Below are positions 1 through 6,926 of a stretch of DNA of 7,019 nucleotides, one piece after another. Both the position numbers and the translations under genes were made by a program. Positions within the stretch are counted from its first letter, which is position 1, and each line of letters begins with the position of its first letter. The notes under the pieces are model-generated. The model was not told where the DNA came from. It made no database searches and worked only from the letters and a program-made list of their open reading frames with translations. Origin of the DNA: Gammaproteobacteria bacterium. Lineage in GTDB: Bacteria; Pseudomonadota; Gammaproteobacteria; Xanthomonadales; Xanthomonadaceae. The stretch lies in assembly GCA_012510865.1 (NCBI GenBank), contig JAAZHF010000048.1, positions 1-7,019 on the forward strand. The letters are read 5' to 3'.

Positions 1-20
1 GGCAGGCGATTATGCCCGCC
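1..20 (-). terminator. Possible hairpin just after spoT, cut by the window edge
   Basis: Read on the minus strand, the bases after the spoT stop codon can fold into a 7-bp stem (arm at 14-20 pairing with 1-7, including one G-U wobble) around a 6-nt loop, ATAATC. A terminator after spoT would sit here, but any U-run would lie outside the window, so this cannot be decided. The loop also resembles a -10 box (CATAAT, 9-14), so the same bases could instead belong to a promoter for the next gene; I found no good -35 match at the right distance. Confidence 0.3.
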
Positions 21-27
21 GCCCGCA

Positions 28-2232
28 TCAGGGGCCATCGCGGTCGAAGACGCCGGGCAACGCGAAATACTGGCGCTGCACGCCGTGCACCTCGCCAAGC
101 TTGCGCACCTTACGGATCACGTCCGCGAGGTGGGTGCGGTCGCGGACCTCGATCGCGAACTGGATCACCGCCACGTTGGTGTCGCGCTCGAGGTATTCCA
201 CCGCGTCGATGTTGGACTCGGCCTTGGCCACCGCCGCGGCCACCTGCGCCAGCACGCCCGGGCGGTTCTCCACCTGGAAGCGGAGCGCCACGTTGTAGTC
301 GCCGGTGACCTCGCGGTCCCAGCCGATGTCGACCCAGCGCTCGGGCGACTTGCGGTACTCGGCCACGTTGGGGCATTCGATCCGGTGCACGACCACGCCG
401 CGGCCGGCGGTGTGGTAGCCCATGATGTCGTCGCCCGGGATCGGCATGCAGCAGTTGGCGAAGGTCACCACGCCGCGCTCGGTGCCGGTGATCAGGATCC
501 GGTCCTCGGGGCGATGGTTGCGCGGGGGGCCGCTGGGCGGGGCCTTCCTCGCCAGCGACTGCGCCACCTGTGCCGGCATGCGGTTGCCCAGCGCCACGTC
601 CGACAGCAGCGCCTCAAGCCGCGGGTAGCGGTGCTCGGCCAGGTAGGCTTCGAGCTGGGCCGCCGGCAGCCGCTCCAGCGAGCTGTCGAGGTCCTCGAGG
701 GCGCTGTCGAGCATGCGGTGGCCGAGCTGCACCGCGTCTTCGTGCTCCAGCTGCTTGAGCTGCTGCCGGATCGCGGTGCGCGCCTTGCCGGTGACCACGA
801 ACTCGAGCCACTGCGGGCGCGGCTGCGACGACCTTGCGGTGACGATCTCCACCGTCTGGCCGCTCGACAGGCGGGTGCGCAGCGGCACCAGGCGCCGGTC
901 GACGCGCGCGGCCACCGCCTGGGTGCCGACGTCGGTGTGCACGGAATACGCGAAGTCCACCGCGGTCGCGTTGCGCGGCAGCGACATGATCTCGCCCTTG
1001 GGCGTGAACAGGTAGACCTCGTCCGGGAACAGGTCGACCTTGACGTTCTCGAGGAACTCCAGCGAGGAACCGGTGCCGCTCTGCGACTCCAGCAGCCCGG
1101 CGATCCAGGAGTGCGCCCTCTGCTGCGCGCTGTTGGGGCCGTCGCCGCCGTGCTTGTACGCCCAGTGCGCGGCGATCCCGCGCTCGGCGATCAGGTCCAT
1201 TTCCTCGGTGCGGATCTGGACCTCGATCGGCGAACCGTAGGGGCCGAAGAGCACGGTGTGCAGGGACTGGTAGCCGTTCGCCTTCGGGATGGCGATGAAG
1301 TCCCGGAAGCGGCCGTCGACCGGCTTGTAGACCGAATGCGCGACGCCCAGCGCGTGGTAGCAGTCGGCGACCCTGTCGACGATGATCCGGAAGCCGAAGA
1401 CGTCGATCACCTGCGCGAAGGTCTTCGCTTCGCTGCGCATCTTGTTGTAGATGCTCCAGGGCGACTTCACGCGGCTCACCAGGCGATAGTCCAGTCCTTC
1501 CTTGGTGAGCCGCTGGGCGAGCTGGGCCTCGATCTTGGCCATCGCCTCGCGGCGCACCAGCGGCTGTGCGCGGATGTGCTTGGCGAGGATGCGGTGGCGC
1601 ATCGGGTACAGCGCCTTGAAGCCCAGGTCCTGGAGCTCGGACTTGATCAGGTTCATGCCCAGGCGCTGCGCGATCGGCGCATAGACCTCGAGCGTCTCGC
1701 GCGCGATGCGCACCTGCGCCTCTCCCGTCTGCGCGCCGAGGGTGCGCATGTTGTGCAGGCGGTCGGCGAGCTTGATCAGGATGACGCGCAGGTCGCGCGC
1801 CATCGCCAGCATCATCTTGCGGAAGCTCTCGGCGTCGGCCTCGCGGCGGCTGGCGAACTGGAGCTTGTCGAGCTTGGTGACGCCCTCCACCAGCTCCGCG
1901 ACCGCCTCGCCGAACTCGCTGGCCAGCGCCTCGCGGGTCAGCGGGGTGTCCTCGATGGTGTCGTGCAGGACGGCGGCCACCAGGGTCTCGACGTCGACGT
2001 TCTGCTCGGCCAGCACGCCGGCGACCGCCACCGGGTGGGTGATGTAGGGCTCGCCGGACCTGCGCACCTGGCCGGCATGCGCCGCGGCCCCGACCGCCCA
2101 GGCGCGGCGCAGCAGCCGGAGCTGGTCCGCGGGCAGGTAGGACGCGGCCGATTCGAGCGCGCGCATGTAGGGCGGGACGTCCCCGTCCCCGGGCACGGGC
2201 ACCCTGACCAGAGCGAGCTCGGCGGAAGTCAT
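28..2232 (-). CDS. spoT: Bifunctional (p)ppGpp synthetase II / hydrolase SpoT
   Basis: Makes and hydrolyses the alarmone (p)ppGpp, the stringent-response signal, in the cytoplasm. The 734 residues show the full RelA/SpoT order. An HD hydrolase domain spans about 45-195, with HDTIED at 90-95 and LADRLHN at 155-161. A synthetase domain spans about 250-365, with the loop RFRD at 308-311 followed by a conserved ANGYQSLHT stretch. A TGS domain lies at about 397-462, a Cys-containing segment with NCCMPIPGDD at 593-602, and a C-terminal ACT domain at about 650-722. The intact hydrolase motifs and the basic RxRD loop (RelA enzymes carry an acidic ExDD version) fit a bifunctional enzyme rather than synthetase-only RelA. 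E. coli SpoT is about 702 residues. The extra length is partly N-terminal; a second Met at residue 23 (codon 2164-2166) aligns with the E. coli start but lacks a Shine-Dalgarno (SD) sequence. The chosen ATG has only a weak AGG 8 nt upstream. It lies downstream of rpoZ, but a terminator separates them. Confidence 0.96.
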   Translation of the reverse strand: MTSAELALVRVPVPGDGDVPPYMRALESAASYLPADQLRLLRRAWAVGAAAHAGQVRRSGEPYITHPVAVAGVLAEQNVDVETLVAAVLHDTIEDTPLTREALASEFGEAVAELVEGVTKLDKLQFASRREADAESFRKMMLAMARDLRVILIKLADRLHNMRTLGAQTGEAQVRIARETLEVYAPIAQRLGMNLIKSELQDLGFKALYPMRHRILAKHIRAQPLVRREAMAKIEAQLAQRLTKEGLDYRLVSRVKSPWSIYNKMRSEAKTFAQVIDVFGFRIIVDRVADCYHALGVAHSVYKPVDGRFRDFIAIPKANGYQSLHTVLFGPYGSPIEVQIRTEEMDLIAERGIAAHWAYKHGGDGPNSAQQRAHSWIAGLLESQSGTGSSLEFLENVKVDLFPDEVYLFTPKGEIMSLPRNATAVDFAYSVHTDVGTQAVAARVDRRLVPLRTRLSSGQTVEIVTARSSQPRPQWLEFVVTGKARTAIRQQLKQLEHEDAVQLGHRMLDSALEDLDSSLERLPAAQLEAYLAEHRYPRLEALLSDVALGNRMPAQVAQSLARKAPPSGPPRNHRPEDRILITGTERGVVTFANCCMPIPGDDIMGYHTAGRGVVVHRIECPNVAEYRKSPERWVDIGWDREVTGDYNVALRFQVENRPGVLAQVAAAVAKAESNIDAVEYLERDTNVAVIQFAIEVRDRTHLADVIRKVRKLGEVHGVQRQYFALPGVFDRDGP

Positions 2233-2238
2233 GCAGCG

Positions 2239-2267
2239 AGCCTACGCGCGCGCCTGCGCACGGGCAA
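2239..2267 (-). promoter_or_regulatory. Candidate sigma70 promoter for spoT
   Basis: On the minus strand, TTGCCC (2262-2267) and TAGGCT (2239-2244) are separated by exactly 17 nt. The -35 matches TTGACA at four of six positions and the -10 keeps the TAnnnT core. It lies between the rpoZ terminator and spoT, where a separate promoter would be needed. The predicted transcript start falls on or next to the spoT ATG. In such GC-rich DNA, matches of this quality also arise by chance, and the TAGG could instead act as a weak ribosome-binding site. Confidence 0.4.
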
Positions 2268-2296
2268 CGGACCGGTGCCGCGGGCGCCGGGTCCGG

Positions 2297-2327
2297 AAAC
2301 GCAAACGGCCCCGCCGTGGCGGGGCCG
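2297..2327 (-). terminator. Intrinsic terminator downstream of rpoZ
   Basis: A perfect GC-only inverted repeat (CGGCCCCGC, a 4-nt loop, GCGGGGCCG) occupies 2306-2327. On the minus strand it is followed directly by TTTGCGTTTCC, a T-rich tail that stands out in this GC-rich DNA. The other strand has no T-run after the hairpin, so it should act on minus-strand transcription only. It begins 35 nt after the rpoZ stop codon and ends about 65 nt before spoT, so it would end or reduce rpoZ transcription before spoT. Confidence 0.85.
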
Positions 2328-2362
2328 TCGCTGCGGCGCGGCGGTGGCCGGCGCCGCGCGGG

Positions 2363-2665
2363 TCAGAGGTCGTCGCCCTTGCCCAGGTCGTCGTCGGCCA
2401 CCACCTCGGCGGCGGCCCACTCCAGCGCCTCGCGCTCGCGGCGCTCGCGCTCGGACTTCTCGACCGCCTCGACGAAGTCGGCGTCGATGCGGCGGGCGGC
2501 GATCTCGCGCAGCGCCAGCACGGTCGGCTTGTCGTCGTTCTCGCTGTTGTCGAGCTGCGGTTCGACGCCGTTGGCGAGCTGGCGGGCACGCTTGGCGGCC
2601 ATCATGACGAGCTCGAAGCGGTTGTCGATGACCTGGAGGCAATCCTCAACGGTGATGCGGGCCAT
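2363..2665 (-). CDS. rpoZ: DNA-directed RNA polymerase subunit omega
   Basis: Encodes the small omega subunit, which binds and stabilises beta-prime in RNA polymerase and, in proteobacteria, forms part of ppGpp binding site 1. The 100 residues begin [19 protein letters not shown] and continue into a KRARQL segment, the diagnostic conserved N-terminal block of omega. The MAR start is the part that contacts ppGpp in E. coli. A middle block, [15 protein letters not shown], is also typical, and the tail is acidic ([10 protein letters not shown]). E. coli omega is about 91 residues. The ATG at 2663-2665 is chosen because homology begins there and a GGAG sits 4 nt upstream. The frame stays open a further 26 codons upstream, but that stretch has no omega similarity and overlaps the promoter. 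It has its own promoter and terminator, so it may be largely monocistronic here. Confidence 0.96.
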   Translation of the reverse strand: MARITVEDCLQVIDNRFELVMMAAKRARQLANGVEPQLDNSENDDKPTVLALREIAARRIDADFVEAVEKSERERREREALEWAAAEVVADDDLGKGDDL

Positions 2666-2669
2666 AAAT

Positions 2670-2673
2670 CTCC
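2670..2673 (-). promoter_or_regulatory. Ribosome binding site of rpoZ
   Basis: GGAG on the minus strand lies 4 nt before the ATG at 2665. The spacing is slightly short, but this is the only SD-like sequence near the start, and it supports the 100-residue protein over a 26-codon upstream extension. Confidence 0.6.
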
Positions 2674-2714
2674 GGGCGGCCGGCAGGCCGTCGATACGGT
2701 TCAAGGGACCGGAA

Positions 2715-2743
2715 ATGATAGGGCAAGACCCGGCCAGGCACAA
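2715..2743 (-). promoter_or_regulatory. Sigma70-type promoter of rpoZ
   Basis: On the minus strand TTGTGC (2738-2743) and TATCAT (2715-2720) are separated by exactly 17 nt. The -10 matches TATAAT at five of six positions and the -35 retains the TTG core. The surrounding gap is visibly less GC-rich than the genes. The predicted start near 2708 gives a leader of about 43 nt containing the GGAG. It would uncouple rpoZ from gmk upstream. Confidence 0.65.
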
Positions 2744-2770
2744 GCATTGCCATGGAGAATCAATGGCTTG
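2741..2770. repeat. Imperfect inverted repeat overlapping the rpoZ -35 box
   Basis: CAAGCATTG (2741-2749) and CAATGGCTTG (2761-2770) are inverted copies that differ by one extra base, separated by 11 nt. The proximal arm overlaps the -35 hexamer of the rpoZ promoter, and the whole element lies between the gmk stop and that promoter. It could be an operator, or a hairpin at the 3' end of the gmk message. No T-run follows it on the minus strand, so it is not a standard intrinsic terminator. I do not recognise the motif. Confidence 0.45.
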
Positions 2771-2785
2771 CGTGGGCGACCCCGC

Positions 2786-3403
2786 CTAGTCCTCCCGCAG
2801 GAGGGCCTCGATCAGGGCGGCGTGCCGCCGGGCCTGGGTCGCCCGCCGCAGCCGGCTGGCGGTGAACACCGCGCACATCTCGGCGACGGCGGTGTCGAAA
2901 TCGTCGTTCACGATGACGAAGTCGAACTCGTCGTAGTGCGACATCTCCTCGCGCGCGGCGGCGAGCCGGCGCGCCATCACTTCCTCGCTGTCCTGCCCGC
3001 GCTTGCGCATGCGCTGGTCCAGCGCAGCGCGCGAGGGCGGGAGGATGAAGATCCCGACCGCGTCGTCCACGAGGGCGCGCACCTGGCGCGCGCCCTGCCA
3101 GTCGATCTCCAGCAGCACGTCGCGCCCGGCGGCCAGCTGCGGCTCGACCGACTGCCGTGCGGTCCCCTTCCAGTCGCCGTGCACGCGCGCGTACTCGAAG
3201 AAGTCCCCGGCCCGGATCATGCGCTGGAACTCGGCGTCGTCCACGAAGTGGTAGTGCTCGGCCTGCCGCTCGCCGGGACGCGGCGGCCGCGACGTGAAGG
3301 AGATCGACAGGCTGATGTTGCGGTCGCGCGCGAGGCAGGCGTTCACGATGCTCGACTTGCCGGCGCCCGAAGGCGCGGCGACGATGAACAGGGTTCCGCG
3401 CAT
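2786..3403 (-). CDS. gmk: Guanylate kinase
   Basis: Phosphorylates GMP to GDP with ATP in the cytoplasm, feeding GTP, dGTP and ppGpp synthesis. The 205 residues match the usual bacterial length (E. coli 207). The P-loop APSGAGKSS lies at 10-18. The GMP-binding segment SRPPRPGE spans 38-45. A second substrate loop, [10 protein letters not shown], starts at about 74; most relatives have GNYYGT here. [10 protein letters not shown] (99-108) and ILPPS (120-124) are family hallmarks, and KRGQDSEE marks the lid region near 134-141. The ATG at 3401-3403 aligns with the E. coli start (MAQGTLYIV) and has AGG 5 nt upstream. A TTG seven codons earlier (3422-3424) is also open and would overlap the end of yicC. 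yicC ends 13 nt upstream, implying co-transcription. The 120-nt gap downstream holds the separate rpoZ promoter. Confidence 0.96.
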   Translation of the reverse strand: MRGTLFIVAAPSGAGKSSIVNACLARDRNISLSISFTSRPPRPGERQAEHYHFVDDAEFQRMIRAGDFFEYARVHGDWKGTARQSVEPQLAAGRDVLLEIDWQGARQVRALVDDAVGIFILPPSRAALDQRMRKRGQDSEEVMARRLAAAREEMSHYDEFDFVIVNDDFDTAVAEMCAVFTASRLRRATQARRHAALIEALLRED

Positions 3404-3416
3404 CGATGCCTGGCCG

Positions 3417-4277
3417 CTATTCAATGTTCTGCACCTGCTCGCGGACCTGGTCGATCAGCACTTTCAGTTCCACGGCGATGTTGGTCGTGCGCGCGTCCAC
3501 CGACTTCGACCCCAGGGTGTTGGCCTCGCGGTTGAACTCCTGCAGCAGGAAATCGAGGCGGCGGCCTGCGGGCTCGTCGCGCCCCAGCACGCGCCGGATC
3601 TCGGCGACGTGGCTGTCCAGCCGGTCGAGTTCCTCGTCGACGTCGAGCTTCTGCAGCATCAGCACCAGCTCCTGTTCCAGGCGCCCGGGGTCGGCGGCCT
3701 GGCCGAGCTCGGCCAGGCGCGCCTCGAGCTTCGCACGCTGCCCGGCGCGGATCGCCGGCACCAGCCCGCGGGCGTCGGCGGCGCGGGCCTCGATGCCGTC
3801 CACGCGCTCGAGCATCGCGGCGACCAGCTTGGCGCCCTCGCGCTCGCGGGCCGCGATGAACGCGTCCAGCACCTCGTCCAGCAGCGCCAGCACCTCGGGC
3901 TGCAGCGTCTCGGCCTCGGGCGCCGCCGAACGCAGCACGCCCGGGAACTGCAGCAGGTCGACGAACTGCGTGCGCACCCCCGGGAAGCGGGCATCGGCGT
4001 CGCGCGCGAGCTCCGCAAGCTGCGCCAGCAGCGCCCCGTCGACGTGCAGGGAGGCCGCGCCCTCGGCCGGCCTGAGCCGGAGCGCGAGGTCAAGCTTGCC
4101 GCGGGAGACCCGACCGGCGATGCGCTCGCGCAGGAGCGGCTCGAACAGGCGCAGTTCGTCCGGCGCGCGAAGGCCGATCTCGAGGAAGCGGTGGTTGACC
4201 GCGCGCAGCTCGCAGGCGAGCGTGCCCCAGGGGGTGGCGCGCTCGCCCGAGGCGTAGGCGGTCATGCTGCGGATCAT
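3417..4277 (-). CDS. yicC: YicC family endoribonuclease
   Basis: YicC/YloC proteins are conserved cytoplasmic proteins with reported endoribonuclease activity; in E. coli, YicC has been linked to decay of the small RNA RyhB. The 286 residues are nearly identical in length to E. coli YicC (287). The N-terminal YicC domain begins [12 protein letters not shown], with the conserved VNHRFLE segment at 27-33 and [12 protein letters not shown] near 50-61. The C-terminal DUF1732 domain covers roughly the last 72 residues and carries [19 protein letters not shown] and the family-typical ending VREQVQNIE. The start is secure, with GGAGG 8 nt upstream of an ATG where homology begins. The frame stays open far upstream, but that part is antisense to rph and rdgB. 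It is head-to-head with rph and followed after 13 nt by gmk. Confidence 0.95.
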   Translation of the reverse strand: MIRSMTAYASGERATPWGTLACELRAVNHRFLEIGLRAPDELRLFEPLLRERIAGRVSRGKLDLALRLRPAEGAASLHVDGALLAQLAELARDADARFPGVRTQFVDLLQFPGVLRSAAPEAETLQPEVLALLDEVLDAFIAAREREGAKLVAAMLERVDGIEARAADARGLVPAIRAGQRAKLEARLAELGQAADPGRLEQELVLMLQKLDVDEELDRLDSHVAEIRRVLGRDEPAGRRLDFLLQEFNREANTLGSKSVDARTTNIAVELKVLIDQVREQVQNIE

Positions 4278-4285
4278 CCCGGCAT

Positions 4286-4290
4286 CCTCC
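4286..4290 (-). promoter_or_regulatory. Strong ribosome binding site of yicC
   Basis: GGAGG on the minus strand lies 8 nt upstream of the yicC ATG (4275-4277). It is the best SD sequence in the window and fixes the start of a frame that is otherwise open for hundreds of codons upstream. Confidence 0.85.
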
Positions 4291-4305
4291 GGTGTGGGGT
4301 GCCGA

Positions 4306-4314
4306 TGGTAAACT
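4306..4314 (+). promoter_or_regulatory. Candidate extended -10 promoter of the rph-rdgB-hemW operon
   Basis: TGGTAAACT fits the extended -10 pattern TGnTAtaaT, with four of six hexamer matches, in the 63-nt divergent region. No recognisable -35 lies 16-18 nt upstream, which extended -10 promoters can tolerate. The predicted start near 4321 gives a leader of about 20 nt. The leader has only a weak AGCGG 8 nt before the rph ATG. The opposite strand at 4305-4310 reads TACCAT, so a yicC promoter could overlap it. Confidence 0.4.
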
Positions 4315-4340
4315 CGCACGCCATTCCAGCGGTAATCGAC

Positions 4341-5072
<732 letters not shown>

Positions 5073-5075
5073 GCC

Positions 5076-5669
5076 GTGGACCTGGTGCTGGCCAGCGGCA
5101 ACGCGGGCAAGCTGGCCGAGCTGCGCACCCTGCTGGGCGGACAGGGCTTCGTCCTGCGCGCGCAGTCGGAGTTCGGCGTCGACGACGCCGAGGAGACGGG
5201 GCTCAGCTTCGTCGAAAACGCGCTCCTCAAGGCCCGGCACGCCGCCCGGGCCACGGGGCTGCCCGCGCTGGCCGATGATTCCGGCCTCTGCGTCGACGCC
5301 CTCGGCGGTGCGCCCGGACTCTATTCCGCGCGCTATGCGGGGACGGACGGGGATGCGGCGCGCAACATCGAGCGCCTGCTGCGCGAGCTCGAGGGCGTGG
5401 CCGACGACGCACGCGGCGCGAGCTTCCACTGTTGCATCGTCCTGCTCCGCCACGCCGGGGACCCGCGCCCGCTGCTGGTCGAGGGCAGCTGGCGCGGCCG
5501 GATCCTGCGGGCGCCGCGCGGCGCGGGCGGATTCGGCTACGACCCCGTCTTCCTGGACCCCGCGAGCGGCCTGACCGCGGCGGAGCTGCCGGCCACGGAG
5601 AAGAACGCGGTGAGCCACCGCGGCCGGGCGCTGGCGGCGCTGCGCGCGCGCCTGCGCGAACTGGCCTGA
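5076..5669 (+). CDS. rdgB: XTP/dITP diphosphatase (non-canonical purine NTP pyrophosphatase)
   Basis: Hydrolyses dITP, ITP, XTP and dHAPTP-type nucleotides to monophosphates plus pyrophosphate, keeping deaminated purines out of DNA and RNA. The 197 residues match the E. coli enzyme in length. The Ham1/RdgB motifs are all present: SGNAGK at 7-12, [18 protein letters not shown] at 39-56 (with E40 and K52 equivalent to the catalytic E41 and K53), ADDSGL at 66-71 with the key aspartates at 67-68, [13 protein letters not shown] at 77-89, GGFGYDP at 151-157 for base recognition, and SHRGRA at 180-185. The start is GTG, 3 nt after the rph stop and without a clear SD sequence, so translation probably depends on coupling to rph. 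The GTG places the conserved VLASGN exactly where the family begins. Confidence 0.96.
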   Translation: MDLVLASGNAGKLAELRTLLGGQGFVLRAQSEFGVDDAEETGLSFVENALLKARHAARATGLPALADDSGLCVDALGGAPGLYSARYAGTDGDAARNIERLLRELEGVADDARGASFHCCIVLLRHAGDPRPLLVEGSWRGRILRAPRGAGGFGYDPVFLDPASGLTAAELPATEKNAVSHRGRALAALRARLRELA

Positions 5670-5671
5670 CC

Positions 5672-6823
5672 GTGCTGGTCCCGCCGCCCCTGTCGCTCTA
5701 CGTGCACCTGCCGTGGTGCGTGCGCAAATGCCCCTATTGCGACTTCAACTCGCACGAGCAGCGCGGCCCGCTGCCCTTCGGCGACTACGTGCGCGCGCTG
5801 GTCGCCGACCTCGAACTCGACCTGCCGCTGGCCTGGGGCCGCACCGTGCACAGCGTGTTCTTCGGCGGCGGCACGCCCTCGCTGTTCCCCGCCGACGCCA
5901 TCGACGATTTCCTGCAGCAGGCCAGCGCGCGCCTGCGCTTCGCACCCGGCTGCGAGGTCACGCTCGAGACCAATCCCGGCACCGCCGAGCACGATCGTTT
6001 CGAGGGCTACCTGGCCGCCGGCGTCAACCGGCTGAGCTTCGGCGTCCAGAGCTTCGACGACGGCTGCCTGAGTCGACTGGGACGGATCCACGACAGCCGC
6101 GAGGCCGAGGCCGCAGTGAAGCTGGCGCAGGACGCCGGCTTCGACAACATCAACATCGACCTGATGTACGCCCTGCCCGGCCAGGACCTCGCCGGCGCCG
6201 AGGCCGACCTGGCGCGGGCGCTGGCACTGCAACCGGCGCACGTCTCGCACTACCAGCTGACGCTGGAGCCCAACACCCTGTTCGCCGCGCGCCCGCCCGC
6301 CGGGATCCCGGACGAGGACGCGGCCTGGGACATGCAGGAGAGCTGCCAGGGGCTGCTCGCCGCGGCCGGCTACGGTCACTACGAGGTCAGCGCCTACGCC
6401 CGCCCCGGTCGCCAGTGCGCGCACAACCTGAACTACTGGCGCTTCGGCGACTACCTCGGCGTCGGCGCCGGCGCGCACGGCAAGCTGAGCCTGGGTGCGA
6501 CGCGGGTGGTGCGGCGGCGCTGGAAGCTCAGGCACCCGGCGGCATGGATGGCCGCGGCCGGGACTCCGCGCGCGCTCGGAGGGGACGAGGACGTGGATCC
6601 CTCGCGGCTGCCCTTCGAGTACATGCTCAACGCGCTGCGCCTGCACGAGGGCTTCGCGCTCGACGATTTCGAGGCGCGCACGGGCCTTCCGCGCTCGGCG
6701 ATCGCGGGCGAGCTGGACGAAGCGGTCTCGCGCGGCTGGCTGGAGCGCGACGGCGGGCGCGTGGTGCCGACCGCGCTGGGCCGCAGGATGGGCAACGACG
6801 TCGTGTCGTTGTTCCTGCCATGA
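5672..6823 (+). CDS. hemW: Radical SAM heme chaperone HemW
   Basis: HemW proteins bind heme and a [4Fe-4S] cluster and are proposed to deliver heme to respiratory enzymes at the membrane. They were long annotated as oxygen-independent coproporphyrinogen oxidase but lack that activity. The 383 residues show the radical-SAM cluster motif CVRKCPYC (C16, C20, C23) followed by DF. HemN proper has a further Cys there (CxxxCxxCxC), so this is the HemW type. FFGGGTPSL at 63-71 is the SAM-binding glycine motif. GVNRLSFGVQSFDD (117-130), IDLMYALPGQ (162-171), HNLNYWRFGDYLGVGAGAHG (251-270) and the C-terminal HemN_C-like domain (about 310-383, LPFEYMLNALRL) complete the family. The start is GTG, 2 nt after the rdgB stop and without an SD sequence, suggesting translational coupling. 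The frame is open further upstream but that part is out of phase within rdgB. Confidence 0.96.
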   Translation: MLVPPPLSLYVHLPWCVRKCPYCDFNSHEQRGPLPFGDYVRALVADLELDLPLAWGRTVHSVFFGGGTPSLFPADAIDDFLQQASARLRFAPGCEVTLETNPGTAEHDRFEGYLAAGVNRLSFGVQSFDDGCLSRLGRIHDSREAEAAVKLAQDAGFDNINIDLMYALPGQDLAGAEADLARALALQPAHVSHYQLTLEPNTLFAARPPAGIPDEDAAWDMQESCQGLLAAAGYGHYEVSAYARPGRQCAHNLNYWRFGDYLGVGAGAHGKLSLGATRVVRRRWKLRHPAAWMAAAGTPRALGGDEDVDPSRLPFEYMLNALRLHEGFALDDFEARTGLPRSAIAGELDEAVSRGWLERDGGRVVPTALGRRMGNDVVSLFLP

Positions 6824-6926
6824 AACGTCGCGCGAAGGCGTTGTCCGGGCCGCGTCGCTTCCTGCGTGCTGGTCGCGGCACGGCGCGCATGGTATGAAAG
6901 CCTCCAGGGGAACGAGCCACGCACCC
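6824..6926. other. Short intergenic region after hemW
   Basis: About 100 nt with no convincing gene and no intrinsic terminator: a 6-bp GCCGCG/CGCGGC repeat is present, but with a 19-nt loop and no T-run. A 25-codon frame overlaps the hemW stop (ATGA), and an extended -10 candidate lies near the right end. Confidence 0.5.
6890..6898 (+). promoter_or_regulatory. Possible extended -10 promoter for the last, partial gene
   Basis: TGGTATGAA matches the extended -10 pattern TGnTATaat at TG plus four of six hexamer bases. A transcript from it would start near 6905, about 22 nt before the ATG at 6927. No clear -35 is present 17 nt upstream. Confidence 0.3.

Noticed and set aside
85..2607. An 840-codon open frame on the plus strand, antisense to spoT and rpoZ
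   Set aside because: High GC at third codon positions removes stops from antisense frames. The translation is low-complexity (rich in Arg, Ala, Leu, His, Asp) with no family motif, while the opposite strand carries complete SpoT and omega.
2666..2743. A 26-codon N-terminal extension of rpoZ
   Set aside because: Omega begins with MAR at 2665. The extension overlaps the predicted promoter and leader, and a GGAG precedes the downstream ATG.
3404..3424. The TTG start of gmk seven codons upstream
   Set aside because: It is possible, but the ATG at 3403 aligns with known Gmk starts and has its own AGG. The TTG form would overlap yicC and add residues outside the family.
3294..4340. A long in-frame upstream extension of rph that could be read as a fusion protein
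   Set aside because: It is antisense to gmk and yicC and compositionally unlike a protein; RNase PH homology begins at the ATG at 4341.
5432..5671. An in-frame extension of hemW by 80 codons into rdgB
   Set aside because: It overlaps rdgB in another frame, is rich in Pro, Arg and Ala without motifs, and HemW homology begins just after the GTG at 5672.
5672..6823. Annotation as oxygen-independent coproporphyrinogen III oxidase (HemN)
   Set aside because: The cluster motif is CxxxCxxC followed by DF, lacking HemN's fourth Cys. The length (383) and motifs fit HemW.
6841..6885. A terminator after hemW
   Set aside because: The only inverted repeat (GCCGCG/CGCGGC) has a 6-bp stem, a 19-nt loop and no T-run.
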